This document shows positions 15,259 to 24,418 of a stretch of DNA of 64,000 nucleotides, piece by piece; the stretch's first letter is position 1; every line of letters starts with the position of its first letter. Made by a program: the position numbers and the translations under genes. The notes beneath the pieces are model-generated. The model had not been told where the DNA came from and made no database searches. It saw only the letters and a list, made by a program, of their open reading frames with translations. The stretch is from Persicitalea sp963716085 (GTDB taxonomy: Bacteria; Bacteroidota; Bacteroidia; Cytophagales; Spirosomataceae): contig OY970288.1 of assembly GCA_963716085.1 (NCBI GenBank), positions 1,240,001-1,304,000 of the forward strand, read 5' to 3'.

Positions 15259-16794
15259 TTATCTCAAATCGTTTTCCAGGAATATATTAACGGGTTGGTT
15301 TCCGGCTTCTTTGTAAGCATTCATCCAGATTCGGTAGGCGTCGCAATCTTCGCTGTAGTTGTCTCGATTCGTGGTGTAGCAGCCGCCGCTGTTGGCGTTG
15401 GTACTCATCATGCTCGACAGTTTGAAGCTATCGGTGTTTTGTGGTTTCAGTTTGGCGACGGGGCTTGCAAGATAATATGTTGCCAGGTTTTTCAGGGCAG
15501 AGGTGTTGGCTGCCATGGCAGCGGAGTCCAGCCTGAAAAACGTCACTACGTTGGCCCCGTGGTCGAAACTTTCCTCGGCCAGTTGGATGGTCGGCGCTAT
15601 GCCAACCTCCGGCCCCGCGTACTCCGCTTCGTTTACGTAAAATTTGCCGGGCAAATTGCTCCTGATCAGGTCAAGGGCAAAGCGGTGGTCGTAATCCAGC
15701 GCGTCGTTGATCTTGATCCCGTCGAGGTCGGCGGCTATTTCGTTGAAGGCGAAAGTATTCCTGAGAAAAGTGAGACGATCGTACACCGAGCCATGCTGAC
15801 TGATGACCCGGACGCTGCTGTCCACGCGGCTTACCGCCTTCTTAAAAAGGGCGTTGATTTCCCTGAGCAGGTGCGTGCGGTAGCGGTACCAGTCGTTGCC
15901 ATCCGGGCCGCTGAAAACCGCCCCCGATTCGGGTCGTTTGGGTTGAACCTCGGAGAACTGCGCGTATTTGGTTCTCCATTTTTTATTCAAAAGGCCAATT
16001 TCATTCTCGTATTCTTCGGCCAGCCATCGGCGGTAATCTTCGACCACGGGTTGAGAATAGTCGGAGAAACCCCGGGATTCATCGAGGTGTAAGGGACGGC
16101 CGTAGTCCCACTTGTCGGTTCCCCACTCGAACTCGCCCTCCTGCGCGCGCGTCCATATCAGGTTGACGTAAAGCAGGTTATTGGCTTTCTGCAAGTACTT
16201 GTACCGTCTAACCACCTCCGTCGCAAAGTCCTGAATCCGGCTTTTGGTCGAGGCCGCCGCCAGGGAAGTCATTACGTGTTGGACGTGCAGATGGGGTGGG
16301 CGCATCGGTCCGCCGTATTTTTGGTACACGGCCTCGGTACTGTCCTCGCCTACGCAAAGTACCCGCTCCTCGGGCGTCCAGCCGTCGCCGGTCGTTACGC
16401 CATAAGCCCCCGATTCGCCCTGCGCGACGCTGTCTCCGGTGGCTACGTTGATATTCAATCCAATTTTCATGCCCAGCGAAGTGGCGAGTTTTATCTGGTC
16501 GTCGTACTGTTGCCAGCGGTTGTAGTCGGGGCCGTTCTCCCTACGAAGCACCCCGCCGAGCTGCCCGTGGATCACGCCCCAGTGCACGGTGAGCAGCACG
16601 GCGTTGAAGCCCACCTCGTGCGCCTTCCTGACATCTTCTAAACCATCATACTGGTCGCCTTCGTTGACCAGCGAAATGGCCAAAAAACGCTGGTCATCCT
16701 GGGGCTGACTCTTGCCAACTGTCCACGCGCCAGCCAGCAGAAGCGTAGCGACAAGCAAGAATACCGGACTGGGAGGTGGGGACAGGACAGACAA
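15259..16794 (-). CDS. TIM-barrel glycoside hydrolase-like protein (GH42/clan A-like), last gene of the glycan operon
   Basis: About 510 residues with an N-terminal hydrophobic segment (SPVFLLVATLLLAGAWTVGKS) that looks like a signal peptide or anchor. The body reads like a clan-A TIM barrel: NAVLLTVHWGVIHG, KIGLNINVATGD, YVNLIWTRAQEGEFEWG and KFYVNEAEYAGPE. Glu in the last two blocks are candidate acid/base and nucleophile, by inference only. The start is uncertain: no ATG; TTG 16794 lies 4 nt past the MBOAT stop and gives a clean leader, while TTG 16842 would overlap that gene. Position in the operon suggests trimming or transfer on the glycan made by the upstream genes. Confidence 0.65.
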   Translation of the reverse strand: MSVLSPPPSPVFLLVATLLLAGAWTVGKSQPQDDQRFLAISLVNEGDQYDGLEDVRKAHEVGFNAVLLTVHWGVIHGQLGGVLRRENGPDYNRWQQYDDQIKLATSLGMKIGLNINVATGDSVAQGESGAYGVTTGDGWTPEERVLCVGEDSTEAVYQKYGGPMRPPHLHVQHVMTSLAAASTKSRIQDFATEVVRRYKYLQKANNLLYVNLIWTRAQEGEFEWGTDKWDYGRPLHLDESRGFSDYSQPVVEDYRRWLAEEYENEIGLLNKKWRTKYAQFSEVQPKRPESGAVFSGPDGNDWYRYRTHLLREINALFKKAVSRVDSSVRVISQHGSVYDRLTFLRNTFAFNEIAADLDGIKINDALDYDHRFALDLIRSNLPGKFYVNEAEYAGPEVGIAPTIQLAEESFDHGANVVTFFRLDSAAMAANTSALKNLATYYLASPVAKLKPQNTDSFKLSSMMSTNANSGGCYTTNRDNYSEDCDAYRIWMNAYKEAGNQPVNIFLENDLR

Positions 16795-16798
16795 AAGG

Positions 16799-18268
16799 TC
16801 AGAATTGGAAGTAAATGAACTGATTGGACGTGAACACGCCAAAGAAATAAATGAACACGCAGAGCGAAACGAAAATAGTATAGAACAGCGTGGTGCTCCG
16901 GGTGGGAATATCCAGGAAATAATGCTCTTTCACCAGCATGAACAGAATCAGTCCCACCGCAAACCACATCTCGACCGCGTTGAGCGGCGAGCGCAATGGC
17001 TCACTCAACGAAAGGGTGAAAATCTTGCCTAAAATGTCGAATGCCTGGCCGACGGGCGCTTTGTTGTTTCGGAAAAACACCCAGGTCAGCGCCACGAGGG
17101 CAAAAGTGAAAATGACACTCAGAGTGCGGGAAAGTCGATTTTTGGGCAAAATAATGCCCCATTGTTTCAAGAATTTATCGCGCAGCGAAGCCAGCACCAG
17201 GTACAGCCCGTGCAAACTTCCCCAGATCACGTAGTTCCAGCTCGCGCCATGCCACAGGCCGCTTACTAGGAATACCGTAAACTGATTGAAGTACTTGCGG
17301 TACTCACCCACCCGGTTGCCGCCCAGCGGAATATAGAGGTAATCCCGAAACCAGGTGGAGAGCGAAATGTGCCACCGCGCCCAGAACTCCGCGATGGACG
17401 CCGACTCGTAGGGCGTGCGGAAGTTCTGCATCAGGTCGAAGCCCATGACCCGCGCCGCGCCGATGGCGATGTCGGAGTAACCCGAGAAGTCGCAGTAGAT
17501 GCGGAAGGTAAAGAACAGCGTCGCTACCAGCAGTGTAAGACCGTTGTGGTCGTAGGGATGATCGTAGGCGTAGTCCACGACCATCGCCAGGCGGTCGCCG
17601 ATCACGACTTTCTTGAACATGCCGAAGGCCATCTGCATCAAGCCCGCCTTCACATTCTCGAAATCGTACTTGAAGTACGAGTGGAACTGGAAAAGCATGT
17701 TCTGCGGCCGCTCGATGGGACCGGCCACGAGCTGCGGATAAAACATGACGTACAGCGCGTAAATCCCGAAATGATGCTCGGCTTTTTGGTTTTTGCGATA
17801 CACCTCGATGGTGTAGCTCATGGCCTGAAAAGTATGGAACGACAGGCCGATGGGCAGCAATACCTGCCCGGCTCCGTTGGTGATCCACTCGGCGATGCGG
17901 GCCGGGATCAGCCCGCCCAGCGGCGGCACATAGGGGCCGAGATCGATCAGGGCAAAAAAACTATTGACGGAATCGCTGAGGAAATCGTAGTACTTGAAGA
18001 AAGCCAGGATGCCGATGTTGGAAATCAGGCTGATAATCAACAGCAATCTTCGTCTTTTCGGGTCGTCTTCTTTCTCGATCCAAATCCCGGCGATGTAGTC
18101 GATAATAATCGTAAAGAACAGAATCAGGATATACACGGGCTTGAAGACCATGTAGAAATAGCAACTCGCCGCCAGCAGCAGCATCCAGCGTCCCCGCCAC
18201 GACAGGCTGTAATAAGCCACCGTGACGACGATGAAGAAAATGACGAACTGGAGGGAGTTAAACAGCAT
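16799..18268 (-). CDS. MBOAT family O-acyltransferase (AlgI/DltB-like)
   Basis: A 489-residue polytopic membrane enzyme. The MBOAT core is clear: GLSFHTFQAMSYTIEVYRK, FYPQLVAGPIER, FWARWHISLSTWFRDYLYIPLGGNR and SGLWHGASWNYVIWG, where the His of LWHG is the catalytic residue. Such enzymes move acyl groups (often acetyl) across the inner membrane onto exported polysaccharide or teichoic acid, usually with an SGNH/AlgX-type partner that finishes transfer. No such partner is seen here; the secreted glycosidase-like protein is in that position instead. The start overlaps the upstream GT2 gene by 11 nt. Catalytic motifs complete. Confidence 0.93.
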   Translation of the reverse strand: MLFNSLQFVIFFIVVTVAYYSLSWRGRWMLLLAASCYFYMVFKPVYILILFFTIIIDYIAGIWIEKEDDPKRRRLLLIISLISNIGILAFFKYYDFLSDSVNSFFALIDLGPYVPPLGGLIPARIAEWITNGAGQVLLPIGLSFHTFQAMSYTIEVYRKNQKAEHHFGIYALYVMFYPQLVAGPIERPQNMLFQFHSYFKYDFENVKAGLMQMAFGMFKKVVIGDRLAMVVDYAYDHPYDHNGLTLLVATLFFTFRIYCDFSGYSDIAIGAARVMGFDLMQNFRTPYESASIAEFWARWHISLSTWFRDYLYIPLGGNRVGEYRKYFNQFTVFLVSGLWHGASWNYVIWGSLHGLYLVLASLRDKFLKQWGIILPKNRLSRTLSVIFTFALVALTWVFFRNNKAPVGQAFDILGKIFTLSLSEPLRSPLNAVEMWFAVGLILFMLVKEHYFLDIPTRSTTLFYTIFVSLCVFIYFFGVFTSNQFIYFQF

Positions 18269-19247
18269 CGGACTTGACGTACTCGCTATTGACGATCTCT
18301 TCTTTCACAATGAAGAGCGGACGATTTTTTGACTGAAAAAAGATACGCAGTACGTATTCCCCAATGATCCCCAGGGCCAGCAACTGCACGCCGCTAAACA
18401 GGATGATAACGAACAGCAAGGCCGTAAAACCCTCGATGACTTCCGTGAAAAAAAGTTTCTTGATGACCGTCACGGCGAAATACACGAGCGAAATCAGAAT
18501 CGCCACCGTCCCGGTGCGGGTCATGAACTTGATCGGAAACTCGCTGAAATTGAAAATACCGTTGTAAGCCAGGCTAAACAGCATCTTGAAGGAATATTTC
18601 GATTCGCCCGCTACGCGCTCATCGCGTTCGTATTCGAAACCCTTTTGCTGAAAACCCACCCACGAGCGCATTCCGCGCAGGTAACGGCTTTCTTCGGGCA
18701 TTTTGTTGAGGACATCCGCCACCCGGCGGCTGATGAGCGCAAAATCGCCGCTGTCCAGCGGAATATCGACGTAAGAGATTGACTTCAGTAAGCGGTAAAA
18801 CAGAAAATAAGCCGCTTTTTTTAGAGCATTCTCCTTCCGCTTGCGCCGTACGGCGTACACCACATCGTAGCCCTGTTGCATTTCAGCGTAGAAATCGGGC
18901 AGCAACTCGGGCGGATCCTGCAAGTCGCCGTCGATGATGAACAGTGCCTCCGTGGCCCGCGCAGCGGCGATGCCCGCCGAGAGGGCCAACTGATGGCCGT
19001 GGTTGCGGGAGAGGAATACGCAGTGGTAGCGGGCGTCGAGCAGGGCTAGCTGCCGCATCAGCGTGGGCGTGACGTCCCGGCTACCGTCGTCGATCAGAAC
19101 CACCTCGATGGTCAGGCTCTGCCGATCCATCAGCGCATTGAGCCGCTCGACCAGGTGCGGAAATGTCTCGGCCTCGTTGTAAAGCGGGGCGACGATGGAT
19201 ATTTGCGGAGGATTGTTCAAAACAGATTCGGGCAGGATTGGCCGCAA
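18258..19247 (-). CDS. GT2 glycosyltransferase, polyprenyl-phosphate sugar synthase type (GtrB/DPM1-like)
   Basis: A 329-residue protein: a GT2 catalytic domain (about residues 15-240) followed by two C-terminal membrane helices, the layout of GtrB/ArnC-like enzymes that make polyprenyl-phosphate-linked sugars. Seen: SIVAPLYNEAETFP, LIDDGSRDVT, SRNHGHQLALSAGI, the metal-binding IDGDLQDPPE and DSGDFALISRRV. It overlaps the MBOAT gene by 11 nt. Its upstream neighbour is a large membrane protein which could be the matching polyprenyl-phosphate-dependent transferase. A second GT2 of the same type starts the operon. Confidence 0.92.
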   Translation of the reverse strand: MRPILPESVLNNPPQISIVAPLYNEAETFPHLVERLNALMDRQSLTIEVVLIDDGSRDVTPTLMRQLALLDARYHCVFLSRNHGHQLALSAGIAAARATEALFIIDGDLQDPPELLPDFYAEMQQGYDVVYAVRRKRKENALKKAAYFLFYRLLKSISYVDIPLDSGDFALISRRVADVLNKMPEESRYLRGMRSWVGFQQKGFEYERDERVAGESKYSFKMLFSLAYNGIFNFSEFPIKFMTRTGTVAILISLVYFAVTVIKKLFFTEVIEGFTALLFVIILFSGVQLLALGIIGEYVLRIFFQSKNRPLFIVKEEIVNSEYVKSDAV

Positions 19248-19277
19248 AAGTACGCGTTCCGTTTTAGAAGTACTAGG

Positions 19278-21011
19278 TCAGGGCAAGGTCACCCTTCCGG
19301 CCACCGAGGCGCGGACGTTCGATTCCGAGCCCTTGTCAAGCAAAATTCCCCAATCGTAAGTACCGGGTGGTATTGCTTCGTAAGGTACGACCGTTCCCAG
19401 GCCCGATGCGTAGTGAATCAGCGGATTGCGGCCCGTATAGGGCTGTTGGTTGAGTTTGAAAATGTACAGATTTTCTCCGTTTCGCAGGAAAGCGTACGCG
19501 CCCGAGTCGAAGCCTGCGGCGATGTGCGCCGCAGGTTCGGTGATGTGTAAGCCTTGCGGGATTTTCTCCAAAGTAAATTGGCGTGACTCGGGCATCGGTT
19601 CCTTTGCTGTCTGCATTTCAGCGGCCAGGGGCCGGAAGGTATCGGGATAGCGGTAGATTTGGCGCTCAGTCATAAACCGCATCAGCGAATCCACGTAAGC
19701 TGCCTGGGGCGAACCAGGCTGAAATCCCAACCCAAAGCCGTGCTGCTCCTGGTTGTAAGCGTTGGCCAGCAAGTACTGCCGCCGCTCCGAAATCGCGGGG
19801 CCGTAATGAATGAAAGTCAAGCCCCAAATCACCAGGCTTAGCGCCAGACCGATCCTGAACCCGTTTCTTTGCCAGCGCCCCCCGGTGCTGTTCATGAAGG
19901 CCAGGTAGCTCACAATCAGGAAAAGGGCGGGGTAGATCTTGTAATTGCTCACTACCATCACGAAGAAACCGAAGCGCGGACGCAGCAAGGCGATAACGCC
20001 GGCATTGGCCAGCAGAAACAGCATAATGCCCAGGCAAAAGTACCCGAGCGTGGCCCGTGGATCTGTTGCTTTCCCTGTGGTGTCTCCCTGGATAACAAAG
20101 CGTTGAATCCAGGCCGGAATTTTCCTGAACCAGCCGAACGTAGCACGGAGCCACGGCAGCAAAAGACTCAGCAACCAGACCGCCACCCACCCCATGACCC
20201 CCATCCCCATCAGAATGGGCAAAACGGTGCGAACCTGGATGGAACGATCGGGCGTGAGGTCGAAGAGTCCGCCCAGAAAGGCGAAGAATCCCAGAAACGA
20301 AAGGTGAGGGTTCTGTAGGAAAAAGCCCAGGCTCGACTCGTTGTTCAGGCTGCTCATGCCCGAAAAGTACAGCGTTACGGCCGCCGCGCCACTCAGTAGC
20401 CAGAGGGCCAGGCCACGGTAGCGCATCTGAAATAATAGAATCCCCGCGCCTCCCACCCAAACGAAAATCCCGTTGCTCATGGCAAAATTGGCGCAGAAAG
20501 CCGCCAGGATAGCCCAGCCGATTTGTCTTCTTGCCGATAAAAACATGGACAGACACACAAAAAATACGACGGGCTGGTGCTGCAAACTACAAATAGCCCA
20601 CAAAAAAATGAGGTGGTACTGGAATTGAAATAGCAGAAAGGGAACGGGCAAAAAGAAATAGAGCGGCAGCTTGGCCTGTCGGAAGGCGCGCCAAATCAAC
20701 AGCAGCGTTCCGAGGGTAAACAGCATTCCCGCGATGTGCAGGAAGGTGAAATTGAGCGTTCCCGTAAGGGCGTAGTACAGCATGGTAATCCCCTTGCCAA
20801 ACACCATCCGGTGCTCGTTATTGGGCTGAAAAAGCAGCTTGATTTTTTCGGTAAAGCTTTCGCTCAGAATCCATTTTCGCAGGAAATCGGGGAAGGGGTC
20901 GAAATCGTCGAACCAGGGTACGTTCACCGAGTAACGGACGACGACGAAAACGAAGAGCGCCACGGGAATCAACCCACAAATCCATAGCAGACGGTGGCGG
21001 ACATTACTCAT
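19278..21011 (-). CDS. Large polytopic membrane protein with C-terminal extracytoplasmic domain, glycan operon
   Basis: A 577-residue protein with about ten hydrophobic helices up to residue 415 and a soluble tail of about 150 residues. I do not recognise a named family. The first loop after helix 1 holds acidic residues (VPWFDDFDPFPDFLRKW) and then QPNNEHRM, resembling the first loop of GT-C transferases where the catalytic acid sits, so a polyprenyl-phosphate-sugar-dependent glycosyltransferase is a reasonable inference. ATG 21011 is preferred because it overlaps the preceding stop by 8 nt, like the other junctions of this operon. The gap to the next gene is 30 nt. Confidence 0.75.
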   Translation of the reverse strand: MSNVRHRLLWICGLIPVALFVFVVVRYSVNVPWFDDFDPFPDFLRKWILSESFTEKIKLLFQPNNEHRMVFGKGITMLYYALTGTLNFTFLHIAGMLFTLGTLLLIWRAFRQAKLPLYFFLPVPFLLFQFQYHLIFLWAICSLQHQPVVFFVCLSMFLSARRQIGWAILAAFCANFAMSNGIFVWVGGAGILLFQMRYRGLALWLLSGAAAVTLYFSGMSSLNNESSLGFFLQNPHLSFLGFFAFLGGLFDLTPDRSIQVRTVLPILMGMGVMGWVAVWLLSLLLPWLRATFGWFRKIPAWIQRFVIQGDTTGKATDPRATLGYFCLGIMLFLLANAGVIALLRPRFGFFVMVVSNYKIYPALFLIVSYLAFMNSTGGRWQRNGFRIGLALSLVIWGLTFIHYGPAISERRQYLLANAYNQEQHGFGLGFQPGSPQAAYVDSLMRFMTERQIYRYPDTFRPLAAEMQTAKEPMPESRQFTLEKIPQGLHITEPAAHIAAGFDSGAYAFLRNGENLYIFKLNQQPYTGRNPLIHYASGLGTVVPYEAIPPGTYDWGILLDKGSESNVRASVAGRVTLP

Positions 21012-22434
21012 TGGGTACGGCCTTTTCCTTCTCCAAATGAATCGCCTTCTTGCCAAAGTACCCCGCCATCAGCTTGTTCCACCAGTGATCGGGGTTGTCG
21101 TTGAGGTCGTCGATGTAGAGCGATTGCGGGCGGCTTTTGAGGGCTGGCACGACAACGATGGGCGCTGGGGAAGACTCGATTAGGTCGTAGCGGCGGTAGA
21201 GTTCGGCGTCGTAAGCGGCGGCCCTCCCGCTGAGCAGGTCGCTGTAAGCATTCCTGACGCTGGTACTGCGGTAGAGGGAGGTCGCAATTTGCAGGCCCAA
21301 CAAACCGATGAGGATGTATTGGGAAACAAGAGATAGCCGCGGAAGCTCGTGCTTTCGGCTCGTCCACTGAAACAGCACACCCACCGCGTAAAACCAACCC
21401 ACCAGGAAAAACAGATAAACCAGATTGAATTCTCGATCGGTCGGGTCGATGCCGATGCCGTAGTAGGAGGTGAACAACTGCGCGGCCAAAATGCCGACGT
21501 ACAGCAAGAAAATGTACCAAAACGGCACCGCAAAGCGCAGGCGGGCTTGCGGCGAAATACGCGCAAGCACCAGCAGCCAAACCGCCGTGAATAGCAAAAG
21601 AGGTGTTTTCGTGATCCAGCCCAGCGTCAATATTCCCAGCATCCTGAAAGCATTCACGAAAGACAAGGGAATGTTACCGCCCAGCGGATTCCCTCCCAGT
21701 CGGACATCCAGGCCGGGGGCGGTAAAATAAAGAAAACACCCCAGGGCGGCCGCCGCAACCATGCCGATCATCAGGCCGTCGATTTGTCTTTGAAATAAAA
21801 GCCGATAACCGCAGAATGCCGCCACTAAAATCAGCATCGTGAGCAGATTGGGTTCACTGCTGCCGATGACGGCGAAGACCAGGAATCCCGCAAAAATCCC
21901 GGTCATAATCTTCATTGGCCGGGTGTCCAGGCGGTACCAGCGGAGTACGACGATGATCCAGCCTAAGGTCATGATACTCGGGATGGTATAGGTCACAAAG
22001 GCGGCCATCCAGTAGAAAAATCCCGCGAGGCTAGGGGCCCTCAGCACAAAGAGAAGGAATACCGCTCCCGCAAAACCTAAGTGGGCCAGGCGCGACAGGG
22101 TAGGGGTGAGGTGACGCGCCAGGCCGTACAGAACGCCGATCAAACCGAATAGCAGAAAAACGGGCAGAATCTTGAAACTTGCAATGGAATGAAACAGCAG
22201 CGGGTTGGAGTGGTTGAGCAAAATGCCGAAGTAGCGCCCCGTCCAGCCCGTGTAGTAATAGTGCATCGCCTCCCGCCAGCCGAATTTAAAGACGGTGTCG
22301 ATATAACCGTAGTCGTCGGCGGCGGAGGGATGATTGAAATACGATAGCAGCAGCAGCGGTAGCAGCACGCTGCTCATCAACAGCAGGTTAGCCCAGTTGC
22401 CGAGCCGACGGTATTTTTTGAAAAGGTCAGTCAT
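21004..22434 (-). CDS. DUF6056-like polytopic membrane protein (possible GT-C/GtrC-like), glycan operon
   Basis: A 476-residue membrane protein with about eleven helices. The first loop reads NHPSAADDYGYIDTVFKFGW...YYYTGWTGRYFG, with a DDYGY acidic pair after helix 1 and a conserved W.GRY segment as in DUF6056/GtrC-like proteins that transfer a sugar from polyprenyl phosphate outside the cytoplasmic membrane. Start overlaps the upstream GT2 gene by 8 nt and the stop overlaps the next gene by 8 nt, so production is tightly linked. The family name is from pattern memory; the enzymatic role is inferred from context. Confidence 0.72.
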   Translation of the reverse strand: MTDLFKKYRRLGNWANLLLMSSVLLPLLLLSYFNHPSAADDYGYIDTVFKFGWREAMHYYYTGWTGRYFGILLNHSNPLLFHSIASFKILPVFLLFGLIGVLYGLARHLTPTLSRLAHLGFAGAVFLLFVLRAPSLAGFFYWMAAFVTYTIPSIMTLGWIIVVLRWYRLDTRPMKIMTGIFAGFLVFAVIGSSEPNLLTMLILVAAFCGYRLLFQRQIDGLMIGMVAAAALGCFLYFTAPGLDVRLGGNPLGGNIPLSFVNAFRMLGILTLGWITKTPLLLFTAVWLLVLARISPQARLRFAVPFWYIFLLYVGILAAQLFTSYYGIGIDPTDREFNLVYLFFLVGWFYAVGVLFQWTSRKHELPRLSLVSQYILIGLLGLQIATSLYRSTSVRNAYSDLLSGRAAAYDAELYRRYDLIESSPAPIVVVPALKSRPQSLYIDDLNDNPDHWWNKLMAGYFGKKAIHLEKEKAVPNE

Positions 22435-23377
22435 GCACCACTTTTTCGATGATGTAGCGGGGCCGCGCCTTCACTTCTTCGTAAATCTTGCCGATGTACT
22501 CGCCGATCAGCCCGAGGGCGATCATGTTGAAGCCGCTGAAAAAAGTAATCGGCAGCATGGTGGAGGTCCAGCCCGGCACGGTGAAGCCGAAGAGGTAGGA
22601 GGTCAGGATGTACACCACGATAAGCATGGCGACCACGAAATTGAACACCCCGAAGTACAGCACCAACCGCATCGGAAAAGTGGAAAACGAAGTAATACCG
22701 TTCCAGGCGAAAACCACCATTTTGCTGAGGGGGTATTTGGTTTCTCCGGCCAGACGATCCATCCTTTTATAAAAGACTTTTTCGCTATTGAAGCCGACCA
22801 ATGGCACAATGCCACGCAGAAAAAGGTTGACTTCCCGAAAATTGCCCAGCTCCCGCAGAATCCGCCGATCCATGAGGCGGAAGTCGGCGTGGTTGAAGAC
22901 GACCGGGACGCCCATTTTTTGCATGATGGTGTAGAAACCCTCGGCGGTCACGCGCTTGAACCAGCTGTCGGTGGAGCGGTCGTTGCGGACGCCGTACACG
23001 ATCATGGCCCCGTCGCGATGTTTCTCGAGCATGGCGGTCATGGCGTGGATGTCGTCCTGCAGGTCGGCGTCGAGGGTGATAAAGCAATCGAAGTCGTCCA
23101 CGTGGTGTTCCAATCCGGCCAGGATGGCGCTTTGGTGACCAAAATTGCGGGAGAGCTTCACACCAATGACCGTCGGGTCGGCGGCGGCGATTTCTTCAAT
23201 GATTTCCCAGGTGCGGTCGCGGCTACCGTCGTTTACGAAGCAGATGCGGCTGTCGGGGCTGATCAGTCCGCTGCCCACGGTGTCGGCGAAGTAGTGCTTC
23301 AGCGTCGCGTAGGTGTGGTGCAAAATGGCTTCCTCGTTGTAGCAGGGCAGTACCAGCAGCAGGCGCGCTGAATTCAT
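22427..23377 (-). CDS. GT2 glycosyltransferase, polyprenyl-phosphate sugar synthase type; first gene of the glycan operon
   Basis: A 316-residue GtrB/DPM1-type enzyme: LVLPCYNEEAIL, FVNDGSRDRTW, LSRNFGHQSAILAGLEH, metal site LDADLQDD, and HADFRLMDRR, with two C-terminal helices (FNFVVAMLIVVYILTSYLF and MLPITFFSGFNMIALGLIGEYIGKIY). It should place a sugar on polyprenyl phosphate at the cytoplasmic face. It differs clearly from the second GT2 of the operon, suggesting two donor sugars. Its stop overlaps the DUF6056-like gene by 8 nt. Word repeats fill the gap upstream of it. Confidence 0.93.
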   Translation of the reverse strand: MNSARLLLVLPCYNEEAILHHTYATLKHYFADTVGSGLISPDSRICFVNDGSRDRTWEIIEEIAAADPTVIGVKLSRNFGHQSAILAGLEHHVDDFDCFITLDADLQDDIHAMTAMLEKHRDGAMIVYGVRNDRSTDSWFKRVTAEGFYTIMQKMGVPVVFNHADFRLMDRRILRELGNFREVNLFLRGIVPLVGFNSEKVFYKRMDRLAGETKYPLSKMVVFAWNGITSFSTFPMRLVLYFGVFNFVVAMLIVVYILTSYLFGFTVPGWTSTMLPITFFSGFNMIALGLIGEYIGKIYEEVKARPRYIIEKVVHD

Positions 23378-23425
23378 AGAATGGTAGTTTGGTGCCGCAA
23401 AATTAGCAGGAAAAGCGGGAAATCA

Positions 23426-23465
23426 GGATTTTGGATGCTGGATTTTGGATTTTGGATGCTGGATA
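23426..23465. repeat. GGATTTTGGATGCT word repeat
   Basis: Near-tandem units (GGATTTTGGATGCT, then GGATTTTGGATTTTGGATGCT) in the gap before the first GT2 gene. The same words, in reverse orientation, recur at about 30686-30712, 7 kb away and between unrelated genes, with a stretch of over 20 identical bases. Confidence 0.7.
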
Positions 23466-23524
23466 CCGGGCTTCAAGTTTCCAAATTTAAACATTCAACC
23501 CTAAACCCTAAACCCACAGAAAAT

Positions 23525-24418
23525 CTACCGCTTGCGTAACTGGCGTTGCAGGATGGGATAGGCCAGCACCGCCGCCAGAATAACCAAAGTACCCAGATAA
23601 AATCCGGGAGTCATTCGTTCCTTTTCGCCAAAAATCACAAAGGCCAGGGCGATGCCGTACACGGGTTCGAGATTTACGGTCAGGCTCAGCATGTAAGCCG
23701 AAAATTGCTTCATCAAGTGCGTGCCCATCGAGTAGGCGTACACCGTGCAGACCAGCGCCAAAATTAGAATCCAGGGCCAGTCGGATGGAATGGGCCAGAG
23801 TGGGAGGTCGTTGTTGAGTCCGAAGTTTTTGAATAAAAAAACAAACGACAGTGAGCAGATGCTCGCCCCGATCATTTCGTAGAAAGTGATGACGAAAGCA
23901 TCGTGCCGTTTCACAAAGTGGCTGTTGGCCACCGTAAAGCAAGCCGCCAGAAAGGCCGAACCCAGGGCCAGCAACAAACCCAGCGCGTGGTCGAACTCGA
24001 AGCGAAATACGATGTAAAGCCCCGCCACGGCGACCAGGCCAAGCACCACTTCCAGCGGGTCGATGCGCTTCTTGCCCACCAGCGGCTCCACGAAGCTCGT
24101 CCAAAGCGACGTCGTGGACATCCCGGCCAAACAGACCGAAGCCGTGGAAACCCGCGCCGAAGCAAAAAATAAAATCCAGTGCGTCGCCAGCAACGTTCCT
24201 ACCGCCATCATGCGCAGCGCTTGCCGTCGACTGACGCGAAAATCTTTTTTACGAAAATAGATCACCGCCGTCAGGCCCAGCGTCGCCAGCGCCGTCCGGT
24301 ACAGTACCAAAGCCGTAGGCGCAATCGTGACCAACAGGCCTAGAATGGCGGTAAACCCCCAGATCAGCACCAGAAAATGGAGCTGCAGATACGACCGAAG
24401 TGGCGGCGATGCGTTCAT
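23525..24418 (-). CDS. EamA/DMT-family transporter
   Basis: A 297-residue integral membrane protein with ten predicted helices in two EamA repeats. Seen: FLVLIWGFTAILG at the first helix, VLYRTALATLGLTAV, and a second half with WILILALVCTVYAYSMGTHLMKQFSAYMLSLTVNLEPVYGIALAFVIFGE, which is the standard EamA ending. These drug/metabolite transporters usually export amino acids or other small metabolites; no substrate can be read here. ATG 24418 is chosen since it gives the 4-nt ATGA overlap with the LptF/G gene upstream; the extra 20 upstream codons look non-coding. Confidence 0.9.
   Translation of the reverse strand: MNASPPLRSYLQLHFLVLIWGFTAILGLLVTIAPTALVLYRTALATLGLTAVIYFRKKDFRVSRRQALRMMAVGTLLATHWILFFASARVSTASVCLAGMSTTSLWTSFVEPLVGKKRIDPLEVVLGLVAVAGLYIVFRFEFDHALGLLLALGSAFLAACFTVANSHFVKRHDAFVITFYEMIGASICSLSFVFLFKNFGLNNDLPLWPIPSDWPWILILALVCTVYAYSMGTHLMKQFSAYMLSLTVNLEPVYGIALAFVIFGEKERMTPGFYLGTLVILAAVLAYPILQRQLRKR

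Noticed and set aside
23426..23465. Tandem units looking like a small CRISPR array
   Set aside because: Units are 14-21 nt, differ in length and have no spacers; no cas gene is in the window.
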